The translations under genes were made by a program, and so were the position numbers. DNA of 64,000 nucleotides, from positions 434,001 through 498,000 of the forward strand of contig NZ_BAYX01000003.1 of assembly GCF_000696095.1 (NCBI RefSeq), read 5' to 3'. Below, piece by piece: positions 16,944 to 27,032 of the stretch; position 1 is the first letter of the stretch; each line of letters opens with the position of its first letter. A model generated the notes under the pieces. That model searched no databases, was not told where the DNA came from, and saw only the letters and a list, made by a program, of their open reading frames with translations. Origin of the DNA: Rhizobium rhizogenes NBRC 13257 (GTDB lineage Bacteria; Pseudomonadota; Alphaproteobacteria; Rhizobiales; Rhizobiaceae).

Positions 16944-17546
16944 TCAGGCGATCAGCTTCTCGCCGTTCAGGTGGCGCTCCAGGAAGGGCAGGCTGTCCTG
17001 TCCCCAATAGAGTTCGCCGTCATAGCGGAAAGTGGGAAAACCGAAGACGCCGGCGGCTTTTGCTGTGTCATAGTTCGAGCGCCAGAGTTCCTGCACGTCG
17101 CCTTGCTGCGCCCGTGCCTCGAGTGCCGCTCCGTCGAAGCCTGCGGTGTCGGCAATCGCCTTGCGCACGTCAGCATTGCCGATGTCCTCGGCGCGTGACC
17201 AGAAGGCTTCTTGCAGGGCCTTCGTCAGCCCGATCCAGTCCTTGCCGTCAAGCTGTGCGGCAATCACCGTCAGGCCCGCGGGCGTCGGATCGGAAAGGCC
17301 GGTCCTGTTGTCCAGATCGAGGCTCTTGCCGCGCAGTGCTGCCCAACGCTTCAGGTCCTTGAACCAATAGGCACGCCGTGGCTCCGGCCGGTTGCGCGAA
17401 AAGATAGCGCCGTTTTCTTCGACCAGAGGGATGATATAGGGCCGGATGTCGGCGCCGAAGCGCGCGGCAAGCGCGGTGAAGGGTTCAAGCCCGATAAAGG
17501 CCCAGGGGGACCCGATGCCGAAGAAATAGTCGATCGTCTTTGTCAT
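16944..17546 (-). CDS. 2-hydroxychromene-2-carboxylate isomerase-like (DsbA-fold) protein
   Basis: A 200-residue thioredoxin-fold protein of the HCCA-isomerase/kappa-GST family. The active-site loop is 'FFGIGSPWAF' with a Ser (S13) in place of the CxxC of DsbA; 'AGVFGFPTFRYDGELYWGQDSLPFLERHL' at the C-terminus is the cis-Pro and final-helix signature. Family members use glutathione to isomerise aromatic intermediates. Its ATG overlaps the TetR stop by 4 nt, so it is the last gene of a leftward operon with TetR, an acyl-CoA-dehydrogenase-like enzyme and an LLM monooxygenase. The aromatic-ring chemistry of the family hints that the operon handles an aromatic sulfur compound (inference). Confidence 0.82.
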   Translation of the reverse strand: MTKTIDYFFGIGSPWAFIGLEPFTALAARFGADIRPYIIPLVEENGAIFSRNRPEPRRAYWFKDLKRWAALRGKSLDLDNRTGLSDPTPAGLTVIAAQLDGKDWIGLTKALQEAFWSRAEDIGNADVRKAIADTAGFDGAALEARAQQGDVQELWRSNYDTAKAAGVFGFPTFRYDGELYWGQDSLPFLERHLNGEKLIA

Positions 17547-18127
17547 TTTCCATTCCTGCTTTGAAGTCCACGGGACACGACTGCCCCGTCAAAAACCGTC
17601 AACGCGCAATCCCTGGCAACCAGCACCGCATTCGGATCGCGATCGACGGCAACCGTGGCAAGCGCTCCTTCATAAAGAAGCGCAAGATGCGCAGCCGGTT
17701 GTTCCGATATCGCACCGGCGCGCAGCATGATCGATTTGAAAATCGCGCGCACGGCGCTCTTGTGTTCGCGGGCGACGAAAACCACGCGCTCGGAATCGCC
17801 GTGTTCGGCGACCGCCAGTGCAAAGGCGCATCCCCGGAATTCCGGGCTGTCGGCCTTTTCGAACAGCCTGTCGAAGATGGTGGCCAGCTGGTCCCTGGGC
17901 TCTCCGATTGTTCTCGTCACCTCGTCGAGCGAGCTCATCACGCGGTCGTGGCGCTGGCTCAGATAGGCGGCAACCAGATGATCCTTGGAGGGAAAGTGAC
18001 GATAGAGGGTCGCCTTGGCGATGCTGGCCTCTTCGACGATCCTGTCGATGCCGACAGCGCGGATTCCCTCCTTGTAGAAGAGGGCCCCGGCAACATTCAC
18101 GATCTGCTCGGATATGGACGTTGTCAT
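17543..18127 (-). CDS. TetR-family transcriptional regulator
   Basis: A 194-residue TetR repressor. The N-terminal helix-turn-helix reads 'GIRAVGIDRIVEEASIAKATLYRHFPSKDHLVAAYL', a strong family match, followed by an all-helical ligand-binding domain. It lies inside the leftward operon, 14 nt after the acyl-CoA-dehydrogenase-like gene and overlapping the isomerase gene, so it is probably autoregulated with them. An 18-bp palindrome before the first gene of this operon (20642-20659) contains the AGAC..GTCT half-sites seen in several TetR operators and is its likely target. The ligand is unknown. Confidence 0.88.
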   Translation of the reverse strand: MTTSISEQIVNVAGALFYKEGIRAVGIDRIVEEASIAKATLYRHFPSKDHLVAAYLSQRHDRVMSSLDEVTRTIGEPRDQLATIFDRLFEKADSPEFRGCAFALAVAEHGDSERVVFVAREHKSAVRAIFKSIMLRAGAISEQPAAHLALLYEGALATVAVDRDPNAVLVARDCALTVFDGAVVSRGLQSRNGK

Positions 18128-18141
18128 GATGCTATGGTCGA

Positions 18142-19329
18142 TCAGCCGGTTTTGAGAATGGATCGGGAGACAAGCGTGGGAGAAAGCTCCGGCGGGCGTT
18201 GCGTCTTTGCGCTTTGTTCAAGTGCAGCGCGTCCGAGGATGGAAATGGCCGTATCCTCCTGCGGGGCGTGCACGAGGACGGACTGGATATCGCGGAAGTG
18301 TCGCTCAATGCCCACATCCGCGCTGAGGCCGGGATTGCCGAGTGCGCCGACGGCAAGCTGCACGGCCTGGCGAATTTGCCGGCCGGCCAGAAGACGGGCA
18401 CGGATCAGCCTTTCCGGGCTGTCGAGGCCGTAATCCAGGGCGTCGAAGATGATCTGTCTTGCACCGGAGACCTGAAGGTCGATCTCTCCGGCAAGCGTGA
18501 CGAAGCGTTCCGTGCGGGCAATCGGATAGCCGAGATTGGACGGCACGCGCTCATGGGCGAAGCGGACGAAGGCTTCCTGGGCCGCCTCTGCCGCGCCGAG
18601 GTAAATGGCGGTGAGCGCCAGGGTCATGCTGGCATGGGCGCGATTGTCCTGCGTGCCTGCGGCAATATCCGTCAGATCAAGCACATCCTCGCGTGGGATC
18701 TCGACATTGGTGAACTCCACATCATGCGAACCGCTGGCGCGCATGCCGAGGCTCCGCCAGTTCTCGATGACGTTAATTCCCGGCAAGCCGGAGGGGACCA
18801 CGAAGGTGCCCACGCGCTGCGGCTCCTCGTCGGTGCGAGCCCAGACGAGAAAATGCGTCAGTCCGAGAGCGCCGGTGACGAAGCGTTTCTTGCCGGTGAT
18901 GGACCAGCCATGCGGCGAGCGCCGCGCCAGCGTATCCGGCAAGCCGCCGCGCGCGGGCGATCCGAGATCGGGCTCCACACGTGCCGCATTGAGCAGGATG
19001 GGGCGCTCCTTCGCCTCATTAAGCAGACGGCGATAGAGGCCTTCCGGCCATCGGTTGCGGCTGGCCTCGCCGAGATGCGTGAAGATCGTCATCGCGCTGA
19101 TCAACGCCACCGAAGGATCTCCGCGCCCCAGTGCCGCGAGAATCCGGCCGGTCTCGGCAAGAGAGGCGCCGGTGCCCCCGAAGCGCGTCCCGACTGTGCT
19201 TTCGAGGAGGCCGCTCTTGTGCACTGCCTGGATACCCACCCAGGGAAAGGCGCCTGTCGCGTCCGCGGCAGGTGCCGCGTCGGACAGGGTACGGGTAAGA
19301 TCCGTCAAATCGATCGTGCTATGGGACAC
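18142..19329 (-). CDS. Acyl-CoA-dehydrogenase-like flavoprotein (SfnB/DszC type)
   Basis: A 395-residue flavoprotein with the acyl-CoA dehydrogenase fold: 'GGTGASLAETGRILAALGRGDPSVAL' in the N-terminal helical domain, 'GWSITGKKRFVTGALGLTHFLVWAR' in the beta domain and the C-terminal four-helix bundle. Proteins of this branch near sulfonate transporters and LLM enzymes often act as flavin-dependent monooxygenases (DszC) or SfnB-type sulfur-acquisition oxidoreductases rather than as fatty-acid dehydrogenases. The start is GTG at 19329 with AAGGG upstream. It follows the LLM gene by 147 bp in the same direction. The exact reaction is not fixed by sequence alone. Confidence 0.8.
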   Translation of the reverse strand: MSHSTIDLTDLTRTLSDAAPAADATGAFPWVGIQAVHKSGLLESTVGTRFGGTGASLAETGRILAALGRGDPSVALISAMTIFTHLGEASRNRWPEGLYRRLLNEAKERPILLNAARVEPDLGSPARGGLPDTLARRSPHGWSITGKKRFVTGALGLTHFLVWARTDEEPQRVGTFVVPSGLPGINVIENWRSLGMRASGSHDVEFTNVEIPREDVLDLTDIAAGTQDNRAHASMTLALTAIYLGAAEAAQEAFVRFAHERVPSNLGYPIARTERFVTLAGEIDLQVSGARQIIFDALDYGLDSPERLIRARLLAGRQIRQAVQLAVGALGNPGLSADVGIERHFRDIQSVLVHAPQEDTAISILGRAALEQSAKTQRPPELSPTLVSRSILKTG

Positions 19330-19476
19330 TCTGATGAGCCCTTTCCGATTGAAGAAATGCGCGATGCTTCATGCGTGCTTGCTTACCGCACGTTGAATTT
19401 GGTCTTGATGCTGGTGGTGACGAACGAAGCTGCCGCCATTCAGGGCGACAGGCTTAATCCTCTGATGTCGCCGTCC

Positions 19477-20577
19477 TCAGGCAACATTTCGCTGCTGCGC
19501 GGCTCGCCCGTCTATTCCGGACCTGACCAGTGGCAGGATATAGCGGCCATAGTCGATGGCATCGTTGAGGTTATCGTAGCCGCGGATCGAGATCAGATCG
19601 GCGCCAAGGTCGATATAGTCGAGGATCGAGTCGGCGATGGTCTGCGGGGATCCCACGAGCGCCGTTGAGGCACCCCGCGCATTCGTTGCCGTCACGGTCG
19701 GGTACCAGAGCGCCCGGTCATGTACCTCGCCGCGTGCGGCGATATCGAGCAGGCGCTGCGAGCCGACATTTTGCGGCGGCGGTGCCGATGCCGGGGCCTT
19801 GCCGAGACCCTTGGCGCGGTTTTCTTGTAGAGATTCCAGCACGCGATGCGCCTTGGCCCAGGCCAGTTCATCGGTTTCGGCGACGATCGGCCGGAACGTC
19901 ACCCAGATGCGCGGGCGATCGGTGCGCCCTGCGCGTTTGGCCTCGGCGTTGATGCGGTCGATCTGCTCCTTCGTCTCGGCCAGAGGCTCGCCCCAAAGGC
20001 CGAAAATGTCCGCGAGAGCGCCGCCGATCCGGTAGGCTTCATCGGACGAGCCGCCGACCGAAACCGGGATCTTGCCGTTTACCGGGCGGACCTGGTTGCT
20101 GAACTGCTTGAACTGGTAGTAGCGCCCGTCGAAGTCGAAGGGCTCAGGCGATTCCCAGGCGCGCCTGAGGATGCGGATATATTCCTCGAGCCGCTCGTAG
20201 CGCTGCTCCTTGGTCAGGAAATCGCCTTCGCGCGCCTGCTCGACATCGCTGCCGCCGGCGATGAAGTGGACGACGACCCGGCCTTCGCTCAGCTGATCGA
20301 GTGTGGCCAGCGCCTTTGCCGCCACCGTCGGATAGAGTGTGTTCGGGCGCAGCGCGATGATGATCTTGATGTTCTTCGTATGGGCCGCGATGGTCGCGCC
20401 GATCGTGAACGGATCGAATGAGGAGGAGTCGTAAGGGACCAAGGTATAATTGAAGCCGTAGTCGTCAAGTGAGCGCGCATATCGCACCAGAAAGCGCGGA
20501 TCTATTGCAGGCTGCGGCAGTGGATTTATTTCGGTGGAGGGGTTGGTGAACGTAACGCTTATGAATTCAGCAGACAT
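19477..20577 (-). CDS. LLM flavin-dependent monooxygenase (SsuD-like)
   Basis: A 366-residue FMNH2-dependent monooxygenase of the alkanesulfonate SsuD group, which cleaves C-S bonds to release sulfite. Family features include 'FNYTLVPYDSSSFDPFTIGATIAAHTKNI', 'NTLYPTVAAKALATLDQLSEGRVVVHFIAGG', and the C-terminal 'GSPQTIADSILDYIDLGADLISIRGYDNLNDA'. The ATG at 20577 has GAGGAAG upstream. It is the first gene of the leftward operon and is divergent from a sulfonate-type ABC transporter, the usual pairing of import and desulfonation. No flavin reductase is in this operon, so FMNH2 must come from elsewhere. The substrate could be an alkyl- or arylsulfonate. Confidence 0.87.
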   Translation of the reverse strand: MSAEFISVTFTNPSTEINPLPQPAIDPRFLVRYARSLDDYGFNYTLVPYDSSSFDPFTIGATIAAHTKNIKIIIALRPNTLYPTVAAKALATLDQLSEGRVVVHFIAGGSDVEQAREGDFLTKEQRYERLEEYIRILRRAWESPEPFDFDGRYYQFKQFSNQVRPVNGKIPVSVGGSSDEAYRIGGALADIFGLWGEPLAETKEQIDRINAEAKRAGRTDRPRIWVTFRPIVAETDELAWAKAHRVLESLQENRAKGLGKAPASAPPPQNVGSQRLLDIAARGEVHDRALWYPTVTATNARGASTALVGSPQTIADSILDYIDLGADLISIRGYDNLNDAIDYGRYILPLVRSGIDGRAAQQRNVA

Positions 20578-20641
20578 ACTTCTTCCTCGCCTGTCTCATC
20601 AATCGATCATGCCCGAAGCTTAGTTCGCGGTGATGCCGACT

Positions 20642-20659
20642 AGAAAGACCAGTCTTTCT
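20642..20659. promoter_or_regulatory. 18-bp palindrome AGAAAGACCAGTCTTTCT, likely TetR operator
   Basis: Two perfect 8-bp arms with a 2-nt centre lie 65 bp before the LLM monooxygenase start and 12 bp downstream of a leftward TATAAAAT. The core AGACcaGTCT resembles operators of many TetR repressors, and a TetR gene is in the operon it precedes. Binding here would block initiation of that operon. Confidence 0.55.
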
Positions 20660-20744
20660 GTTGTCTAGTAATTTTATAGAAATTATTTTCACAAGATGTG
20701 GCGCCTGGAAATGACCTCATTGCGTATGGAATATCGGAAGGAGA

Positions 20745-20775
20745 TGCTCGCCTTGGGCGAGCAATATCTTGCTCG
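20745..20775. promoter_or_regulatory. Overlapping dyads, candidate enhancer for the sigma-54 activator
   Basis: TGCTCGCC-ttg-GGCGAGCA (20745-20763, 8-bp arms) overlaps CGAGCAA-tatc-TTGCTCG (20758-20775, 7-bp arms). Three half-sites in 31 bp lie about 210-240 bp before the predicted sigma-54 start site, the normal distance for binding of an NtrC/DctD-type activator. The activator encoded at 25654-27006 is the natural partner (inference). Confidence 0.5.
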
Positions 20776-20957
20776 ACATAAATCGAAGCTGGCAATTTTT
20801 TGCCGGAAGCGCCGGTCGCCAGGATAAGAGGCAATGTCGGATCGATTTGATGCCATCTTCCCGTCGAAGGCGAAGCAGACATGATTTCAGGATGTTAATA
20901 TCCATGTAAGGCGCAAGGGGGCCGTTTCTTGCCGTCGTGCAACCATCGCGATGGCAA

Positions 20958-20974
20958 CTGGCACGCCTCTTGCT
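20958..20974 (+). promoter_or_regulatory. Sigma-54 (RpoN) promoter CTGGCACG-N4-TTGCT
   Basis: The sequence matches the YTGGCACG-N4-TTGCW consensus at every defined position, with the -24 GG at 20960-20961 and the -12 GC at 20972-20973. Transcription should begin near 20985, about 38 bp before the transporter's first start codon at 21023. The downstream operon itself encodes a sensor kinase and a sigma-54 activator with the GAFTGA loop, so promoter and activator are physically linked. Confidence 0.82.
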
Positions 20975-21022
20975 CTCAATTTACTAATCCGACTGTCGGA
21001 TTGGTGTTTTTGGGAGGAAAAC

Positions 21023-21979
21023 ATGAGACATTTGAAGTGCCGGCTGTTGCTGGCCGCCGTTGCCCTTATGGTAGCAACATCCGTGAACGCCGCCGATAAG
21101 GTCCGGCTCGGCAATCTTAAATTCGCCCATTACGGTGCGATCTCCTACATGAAGGAGCTGGCTCCGAAATACGATCTGGAAATCGAGGAGCGGTTCTTCG
21201 CCAAGGGTATCGACATCCTGCCCGCCATCGTGGCCGGCGAGGTAGATGTTGCCGCGAGTGCCGTTGATGCGGCGATTGCCGGCCGCGCCAAGGGTGTGCC
21301 GATCTACGCCGTCGCCGGCTTTGCCAAGGGCGGTGCGCGCATCGTGGCGGGAACCAAATCGGGGATCACCTCGATTGCCGAGTTCAAGGGCAAGAAGGTT
21401 GGTGTTGCCCGCGGCGGTGCCCAGGAACTGGTGCTGCTTGCCGAACTCGACAAGGTCGGCCTTACCTGGTCGGAAAAGCCCGGCAAGGATGTCCAGATCC
21501 TCTATATGGCCTATGCCGACCTCAATCAGGCGCTGATGGCCGGTGATATCGACGCGATGAGCCAGTCGGAGCCGCAGGCAAGCCAAGCCATCAACAAGGC
21601 CTTCGGCGTCGAGATCCTCAAGCCCTACGACACGCCGATGGGAATGCCCGTTCGCTCACTGGTCTTCTCGGAAGAGTTCTACAAGAAGAGTGACGTTGCC
21701 GAGCGCACCATGAAGCTCTTTGTTGAAGCAACCAAGACCTTCATCGACAAGCCGGACCTGGCGGAGAAATATGTCATCAACGACATGTTCAAGGGCCAGA
21801 TCACGCCTGAGGACTTCAAGGACGCCATCGGGAACTCGCCCTACAGCTACGAGATCACGCCCGAACACGTCCAGATCACCACCGACCTGATGATGAAGTA
21901 CGGCGTCGGCAAGCTCGTCAATCCGCCGAAGGCGACCGATTGGGTGAAGACGGACCTTCTGGAGGACGCCCTGAAATGA
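21023..21979 (+). CDS. ABC transporter substrate-binding protein (SsuA/TauA type)
   Basis: A 318-residue periplasmic binding protein. Residues 1-23 are a Sec signal peptide ending 'SVNAADK'; the mature part contains 'IVAGEVDVAASAVDAAIAGRAKGVPIYAV' and 'LMAGDIDAMSQSEPQASQAI', typical of the nitrate/sulfonate/taurine-binding fold. I chose the ATG at 21023 because GGGAGG precedes it, rather than the in-frame ATG at 20951, which lies on the promoter. It is the first gene of the sigma-54-driven operon and overlaps the permease gene by 4 nt. The ligand is probably a sulfonate or similar anion, judged from the adjacent LLM monooxygenase. Confidence 0.87.
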   Translation: MRHLKCRLLLAAVALMVATSVNAADKVRLGNLKFAHYGAISYMKELAPKYDLEIEERFFAKGIDILPAIVAGEVDVAASAVDAAIAGRAKGVPIYAVAGFAKGGARIVAGTKSGITSIAEFKGKKVGVARGGAQELVLLAELDKVGLTWSEKPGKDVQILYMAYADLNQALMAGDIDAMSQSEPQASQAINKAFGVEILKPYDTPMGMPVRSLVFSEEFYKKSDVAERTMKLFVEATKTFIDKPDLAEKYVINDMFKGQITPEDFKDAIGNSPYSYEITPEHVQITTDLMMKYGVGKLVNPPKATDWVKTDLLEDALK

Positions 21980-22782
21980 TCAAGCGGCTGTTGCAAAACC
22001 TCGCCGTTCCGGTCGTCTTGCTGACCATATGGCAATTGATGTCGATCTTCGGCCTGGTCAGGCCGGAGATCCTGCCGTCTCCTGTGGCGATCATGGAGCG
22101 GCTGTGGCTCTATCTCATGCCCGAGGAAACCTTCCAGGAGGCCGGCGGTATCGGTGCCTGGATCATGTCGAGCGAGCTTCTGGGCGATCTGCTGGCGAGC
22201 CTGCAGCGCGTCGTTCTGGGCTTTGCCGTCGGGGCGGGGCTTGCGCTTCCCCTCGGATTGCTGATGGGCACGGATAAGACGATCGAGCGATATCTGAACC
22301 CGGTCATCCAGTTCCTGCGGCCGATCCCGCCGATCGCCTATATTCCGCTGGCGATCCTCTGGTTCGGTCTCGGCAATCCGCCAGCGATCTTCCTGATTGC
22401 CATCGGAGCCTTCTTCCCGGTGCTGATCAACACGATCAGTGGCGTTCGCAACGTCGACAGCATCTATGTCCGCGCCGCCACCAATCTCGGCGCCGACAGG
22501 CTTACCCTGTTCCGGCGCGTCATCCTGCCGGCCGCCACGCCCTATATCCTCACCGGTATGCGGATCGGTATCGGCACGGCCTTCATCGTCGTCATCGTCG
22601 CTGAAATGATCGCGGTGAACAGCGGCCTTGGATACCGGATTCTCGAGGCCCGGGAATATATGTGGTCGGACAAAGTGATTGCCGGGATGATCGCGATCGG
22701 GCTGCTCGGCCTTGCCATCGATATTGGCGTCAACCGGCTGAACAGCCACCTGTTGCGCTGGCATCGCGGGATCGAGTCCTAG
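21976..22782 (+). CDS. ABC transporter permease (SsuC/TauC type)
   Basis: A 268-residue inner-membrane permease with about six helices and the cytoplasmic EAA loop 'RAAATNLGADRLTLFRRVILPAATPYILTG', which docks to the ATPase. The ATG at 21976 overlaps the stop of the binding-protein gene (ATGA), showing translational coupling. It should form a homodimeric channel with the ATPase at 22896 and the binding protein at 21023. Confidence 0.9.
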   Translation: MIKRLLQNLAVPVVLLTIWQLMSIFGLVRPEILPSPVAIMERLWLYLMPEETFQEAGGIGAWIMSSELLGDLLASLQRVVLGFAVGAGLALPLGLLMGTDKTIERYLNPVIQFLRPIPPIAYIPLAILWFGLGNPPAIFLIAIGAFFPVLINTISGVRNVDSIYVRAATNLGADRLTLFRRVILPAATPYILTGMRIGIGTAFIVVIVAEMIAVNSGLGYRILEAREYMWSDKVIAGMIAIGLLGLAIDIGVNRLNSHLLRWHRGIES

Positions 22783-22895
22783 CCGGAGCTATGAGCCTGA
22801 CAGTCTTTAATCTGCCAGTCCGCCTGCCCCGATGGATGGGACGCGGACCGGCCCGATGGCGTTGATCCGTCAATGTCCGCAATGGGAGGAATTTT

Positions 22896-23734
<839 letters not shown>

Positions 23735-23735
<1 letters not shown>

Positions 23736-25657
23736 TGGATCGAAATGTCGCGCGATCAAGGGCGTACACGGATACTACTTTGCCGCGCGACCGATCCTGC
23801 TATGATCAGGAGATTGGGGTACAGTTTGGGGGAGCATCATTGCGATGGAAATACCTGATACTCGCATTTGTGTTCGCGCTACTCGGTGTCGGCATACCGG
23901 GGCTTGTTCAGGACGCCACGCGGAAATATGGGCTGCGTGAGGCGGCGGCGCAGTCGCATGAGCGGCTCAGACTTATCTCGGCCACGCTTTCGGCCCGCAT
24001 TGAGCGGTTTCGCTATCTGCCCGATGTCGTGGCACGCTCCAGCGAAATCGAGGATCTGTTCCGCGCCGGAATGGCCGAGGCCAAGCGGCCGGACATCAAT
24101 CGCTTCCTGGCCCGCCTGTCGAACGCATCCGGCGCGGTGGCGCTCTACGTCACCGATACGAAGGGATTGACGATCGCCGCCAGCAACTATGATACGCTCG
24201 ACAGTTTCGTTGGCCATGATTACAGCTACCGGCCGTATTTTCGCGATGCGATGGCCAATGGCAACGGTAGTTACTACGCTATCGGCACGACCACAGGGCA
24301 ACCTGGCTATTTCCTCTCCGTCCCGATCAAGGTCGAGGACAAGGTCGTCGGCGTCTCCATCGTCAAGATCGATCTCCTGCCCGTCGAGAAGCAGTGGCGG
24401 GATGCATCCGAGCATGTTGCCATGGCGGATAGCGAAGGCATCATCTTCCTGTCGTCGCAGCCGGATTGGCGATACACGGCCACATCGCCGATTTCGCCCA
24501 CGGCCTTGGCGCAGCTGAAGCTGGAACGCCGCTATGGCGACGCGGCGCTCACGCCAAAGATCAGGGTTCAGCAATCATCGGGTTTCGATCTGGCGACGGT
24601 TGAAAACGACGACACATCGGAACAGCGCCTGCAGGTTGCCGCACCATTCGGCGAAAAGGGCTGGACGCTAATCTATTTCGCGGATCTCACCGACATCAGG
24701 CGCCAGGAGGACATCGTCGCCATTGCCACGGCGCTTGCGGGCCTGCTGGTTTTGGCCGGCATTACCATCGCCGTGCAAAGGCGACGCGGCCGGCAGGCGG
24801 CAAGGCGCGCCTTCGAGCAACTTGAACACCGTGTTGCCGAGCGCACCCAGCAATTGAAGCTGAGCCATGACCGGCTGGAGCTGGAGATTGCCGAGCGCAA
24901 AGAGGCCGAGCGGCAGTTGAGCGTTACCCGCAGCAACCTTTCGCAGGCCGAAAAACTCGCGCTGATGGGCCAGGCCTTTGCCGGACTCGCACATGAAATC
25001 AATCAGCCGCTGGCGGCGCTGTCGACCTACATCGCCTCGACCAGACTGCTGCTTAAACGCCGGCAATATGCGCCCATCGGGGAAAACATCGATACGATGA
25101 ACGAGGTCATCGGCCGGATCTCCGATCTTACCGATCAATTGAAGCGCCTGGCGCGCCGAAGCGACGACGACTTCGCGGATGTCGACCTCGGAGCCATCAT
25201 ACGGCGAAATTTGAAACTGCTGAAGTTCCGCTTTTCCGATCTCGGCATCGAGGTCTCGCAGGAGATCGGCTCCGGGCTCAAGGTCCAGGGGAGCGCCGCG
25301 CAACTTGAGCAGGTCATCCTCAACCTGCTCAGCAATGCGATCGATGCCGTCAGGGGCCGGAAAGAGCCCTGCATCCATGTCAGCGGTGCTGCGGAAGGAG
25401 CGTGCTGCGTAATTGCCGTCGACGATAATGGTCCAGGGATTGCAGCCGATACGGGTACGCAATTGTTCGAGCCGTTCTATACGACCAAATTGCCCGGCGA
25501 GGGCCTCGGTCTTGGCCTGGCGACGGCCCATCGCATCGCGAGCGATCACGGCGGCACATTGTCTTTCGATCAGTCGCCGCTCGGTGGGGCCAGATTCATC
25601 TTGCGCCTCAGGCAGAACGGCAAGAGCGCCTTGCGAAGGGAAGGGGAGGTAGCATGA
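23735..25657 (+). CDS. DctB-like membrane sensor histidine kinase
   Basis: A histidine kinase of up to 640 residues. Two membrane helices (about 38-56 and 330-346) bracket a large periplasmic PDC-like sensor. After a coiled segment come the H-box 'MGQAFAGLAHEINQPLAALSTY' (H near 420), N-box 'NLLSNAIDAV', 'VDDNGPGIAAD' and 'GEGLGLGLATAHRIASDHGG'. The family senses C4-dicarboxylates or other small anions. The first ATG at 23735 overlaps the ATPase stop, but a TTG at 23840 has GGGGGAG 6 nt upstream and sits right before the first helix, so the true protein may be 605 residues. Its partner regulator follows with a 4-nt overlap. It probably reports the transporter's ligand. Confidence 0.87.
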
Positions 25658-27006
25658 CGGATGCATTGCCGGGCGTATTGCTGATCGAGGATGATGCCGC
25701 GCTGCGGCGCTCGCTCGCCCAATGGCTGTCGCTCAACGAACTCTCGGTGACAGAGGCCGCTGACGGCAATGAAGCGCTCAAGGTTCTTCGCTCGGATACG
25801 ATCGATGTCGTGATTTCGGACGTGCGAATGCCTGGTATCTCCGGCCTGGAGCTGCTTGCCGTCATCAGAAAAACCTGGCCGGAGCTGCCGGTGATCATCC
25901 TGAGCGGTCATGGAGACGTTCCCATGGCGGTTGCCGCCATTCAGGCAGGGGCGTTCAATTTTCTGACGAAGCCCTACGTGCCGGAGCAGTTGATCGGCAC
26001 GCTTCAGAATGCGCTTGAACAGACCCGCCTGCGCCGGCGGGTCGTCTCTTTGGAACAGAGCAACGCAATCCAGGCAAGGCTCGAGCGGCAATTGCTGGGC
26101 GCCGATCAGGCGACCACCCGCCTGAAGTCCACCATCGAGCAGCTTGCTCCCTATCACGTCGACGTGCTGATCAAGGGCGAAACCGGTTCGGGCAAGGAGG
26201 TCGTGGCTCGGCTGCTGCACGAGTGCAGCCCGCGTCAGGCTGGTCCCTTTGTGGCAATCAATTGTGCCGCATTGCCGCTCGATATTGTCGAAAGTGAGCT
26301 GTTTGGTCACGAGACCGGGGCATTTACCGGCGCTTCGGGCATCCGCATCGGCAAGTTCGAATTCGCGAAAGGCGGTACGATCTTCCTGGATGAGATCGAA
26401 AGCATGCCGCTTTCCATACAGGCGAAACTCCTGCGCGCCCTCCAGGAGCGCACGGTCACCCGCCTTGGCTCGAACCGGGACATACCAATCGACATACGGA
26501 TCCTGTCCGCGACCAAGGAGGATCTTCGCGATCTCGCCTCGCGGGGCCTTTTTCGCGAGGATCTCTATTATCGGCTGGCGGCGGCGGATATCGCTATTCC
26601 TCCCTTACGGGATCGCGGTCACGATGCGCTGCTGCTGTTTGAGCATTTCATGTTGTCTATGGCGGAACGCCTCGAGCGGAAGGCGTTGTCTTTGACGGAT
26701 GAGGAGACGCGCTTCCTTCTTGCCTATGCGTGGCCCGGCAATGTGCGGGAGCTCAAGCACCTGGCAGAGCGCCGTGCGCTGGGGCTGGATTGGCGCCCCG
26801 ACACGGATCAGCAGGACGATCTGACGGTTGAGAATTCCTCCCTGGCCGATCTTGTCGATCAGTTCGAGCTCAACCTCATCGAACAGGCTTTGAGGAATGC
26901 CGACGGCAGGACCAGCCTTGCCGCGGAACGGCTGCAGCTTCCCCACAGAACGCTGAATGAGAAGTTGAAAAGACTGAGCACGAAGAACAGAAGCGACCGA
27001 GCGTGA
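25654..27006 (+). CDS. DctD/NtrC-family sigma-54-dependent response regulator
   Basis: A 450-residue activator with a receiver domain (phospho-acceptor D56 in 'VISDVRMPG', switch K106 in 'FLTKPY'), an AAA+ domain with Walker A 'GETGSGKE', the sigma-54-contact loop 'GAFTGAS' (about 222), Walker B 'GGTIFLDEIE' and arginine fingers, and a C-terminal FIS-type helix-turn-helix 'RTSLAAERLQLPHRTLNEKLKRL'. It overlaps the kinase gene by 4 nt. It should open the sigma-54 promoter at 20958-20974 of the transporter operon that ends with it, giving positive feedback. The dyads at 20745-20775 are candidate binding sites. Confidence 0.9.
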   Translation: MTDALPGVLLIEDDAALRRSLAQWLSLNELSVTEAADGNEALKVLRSDTIDVVISDVRMPGISGLELLAVIRKTWPELPVIILSGHGDVPMAVAAIQAGAFNFLTKPYVPEQLIGTLQNALEQTRLRRRVVSLEQSNAIQARLERQLLGADQATTRLKSTIEQLAPYHVDVLIKGETGSGKEVVARLLHECSPRQAGPFVAINCAALPLDIVESELFGHETGAFTGASGIRIGKFEFAKGGTIFLDEIESMPLSIQAKLLRALQERTVTRLGSNRDIPIDIRILSATKEDLRDLASRGLFREDLYYRLAAADIAIPPLRDRGHDALLLFEHFMLSMAERLERKALSLTDEETRFLLAYAWPGNVRELKHLAERRALGLDWRPDTDQQDDLTVENSSLADLVDQFELNLIEQALRNADGRTSLAAERLQLPHRTLNEKLKRLSTKNRSDRA

Positions 27007-27032
27007 TGGTCATGGCGTCCGTCGCCGTGCGT

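Larger units (their letters stand above)
20578..21022. other. Divergent control region between monooxygenase operon and sigma-54 transporter operon
   Basis: This 445-bp region has no credible gene. From left to right it holds the 18-bp palindrome at 20642-20659, a leftward -10-like TATAAAAT (20678-20671), the double dyad at 20745-20775, an inverted repeat GCAAG-N10-CTTGC (20913-20932), a 12-bp palindrome CCATCGCGATGG (20943-20954) and the sigma-54 promoter at 20958-20974. The density of symmetric sites shows that it is the control centre for both operons. Confidence 0.7.

Noticed and set aside
18142..20577. Assignment of the upstream LLM-ACAD pair as a dsz dibenzothiophene desulfurisation operon
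   Set aside because: The DszC-like resemblance is only at family level, no DszA/DszB set with the required order is present, and LLM/ACAD pairs occur in many unrelated sulfur pathways.
21847..22764. Long open frame antisense to the ABC permease gene, one of many such frames (also 28387-29595, 30638-31609, 42145-43092, 43248-44429, 47237-48664, 49206-50378)
   Set aside because: These mirror real genes in high-GC DNA; their translations are rich in Arg, Asp, Gln and His repeats without motifs and have no ribosome-binding sites.
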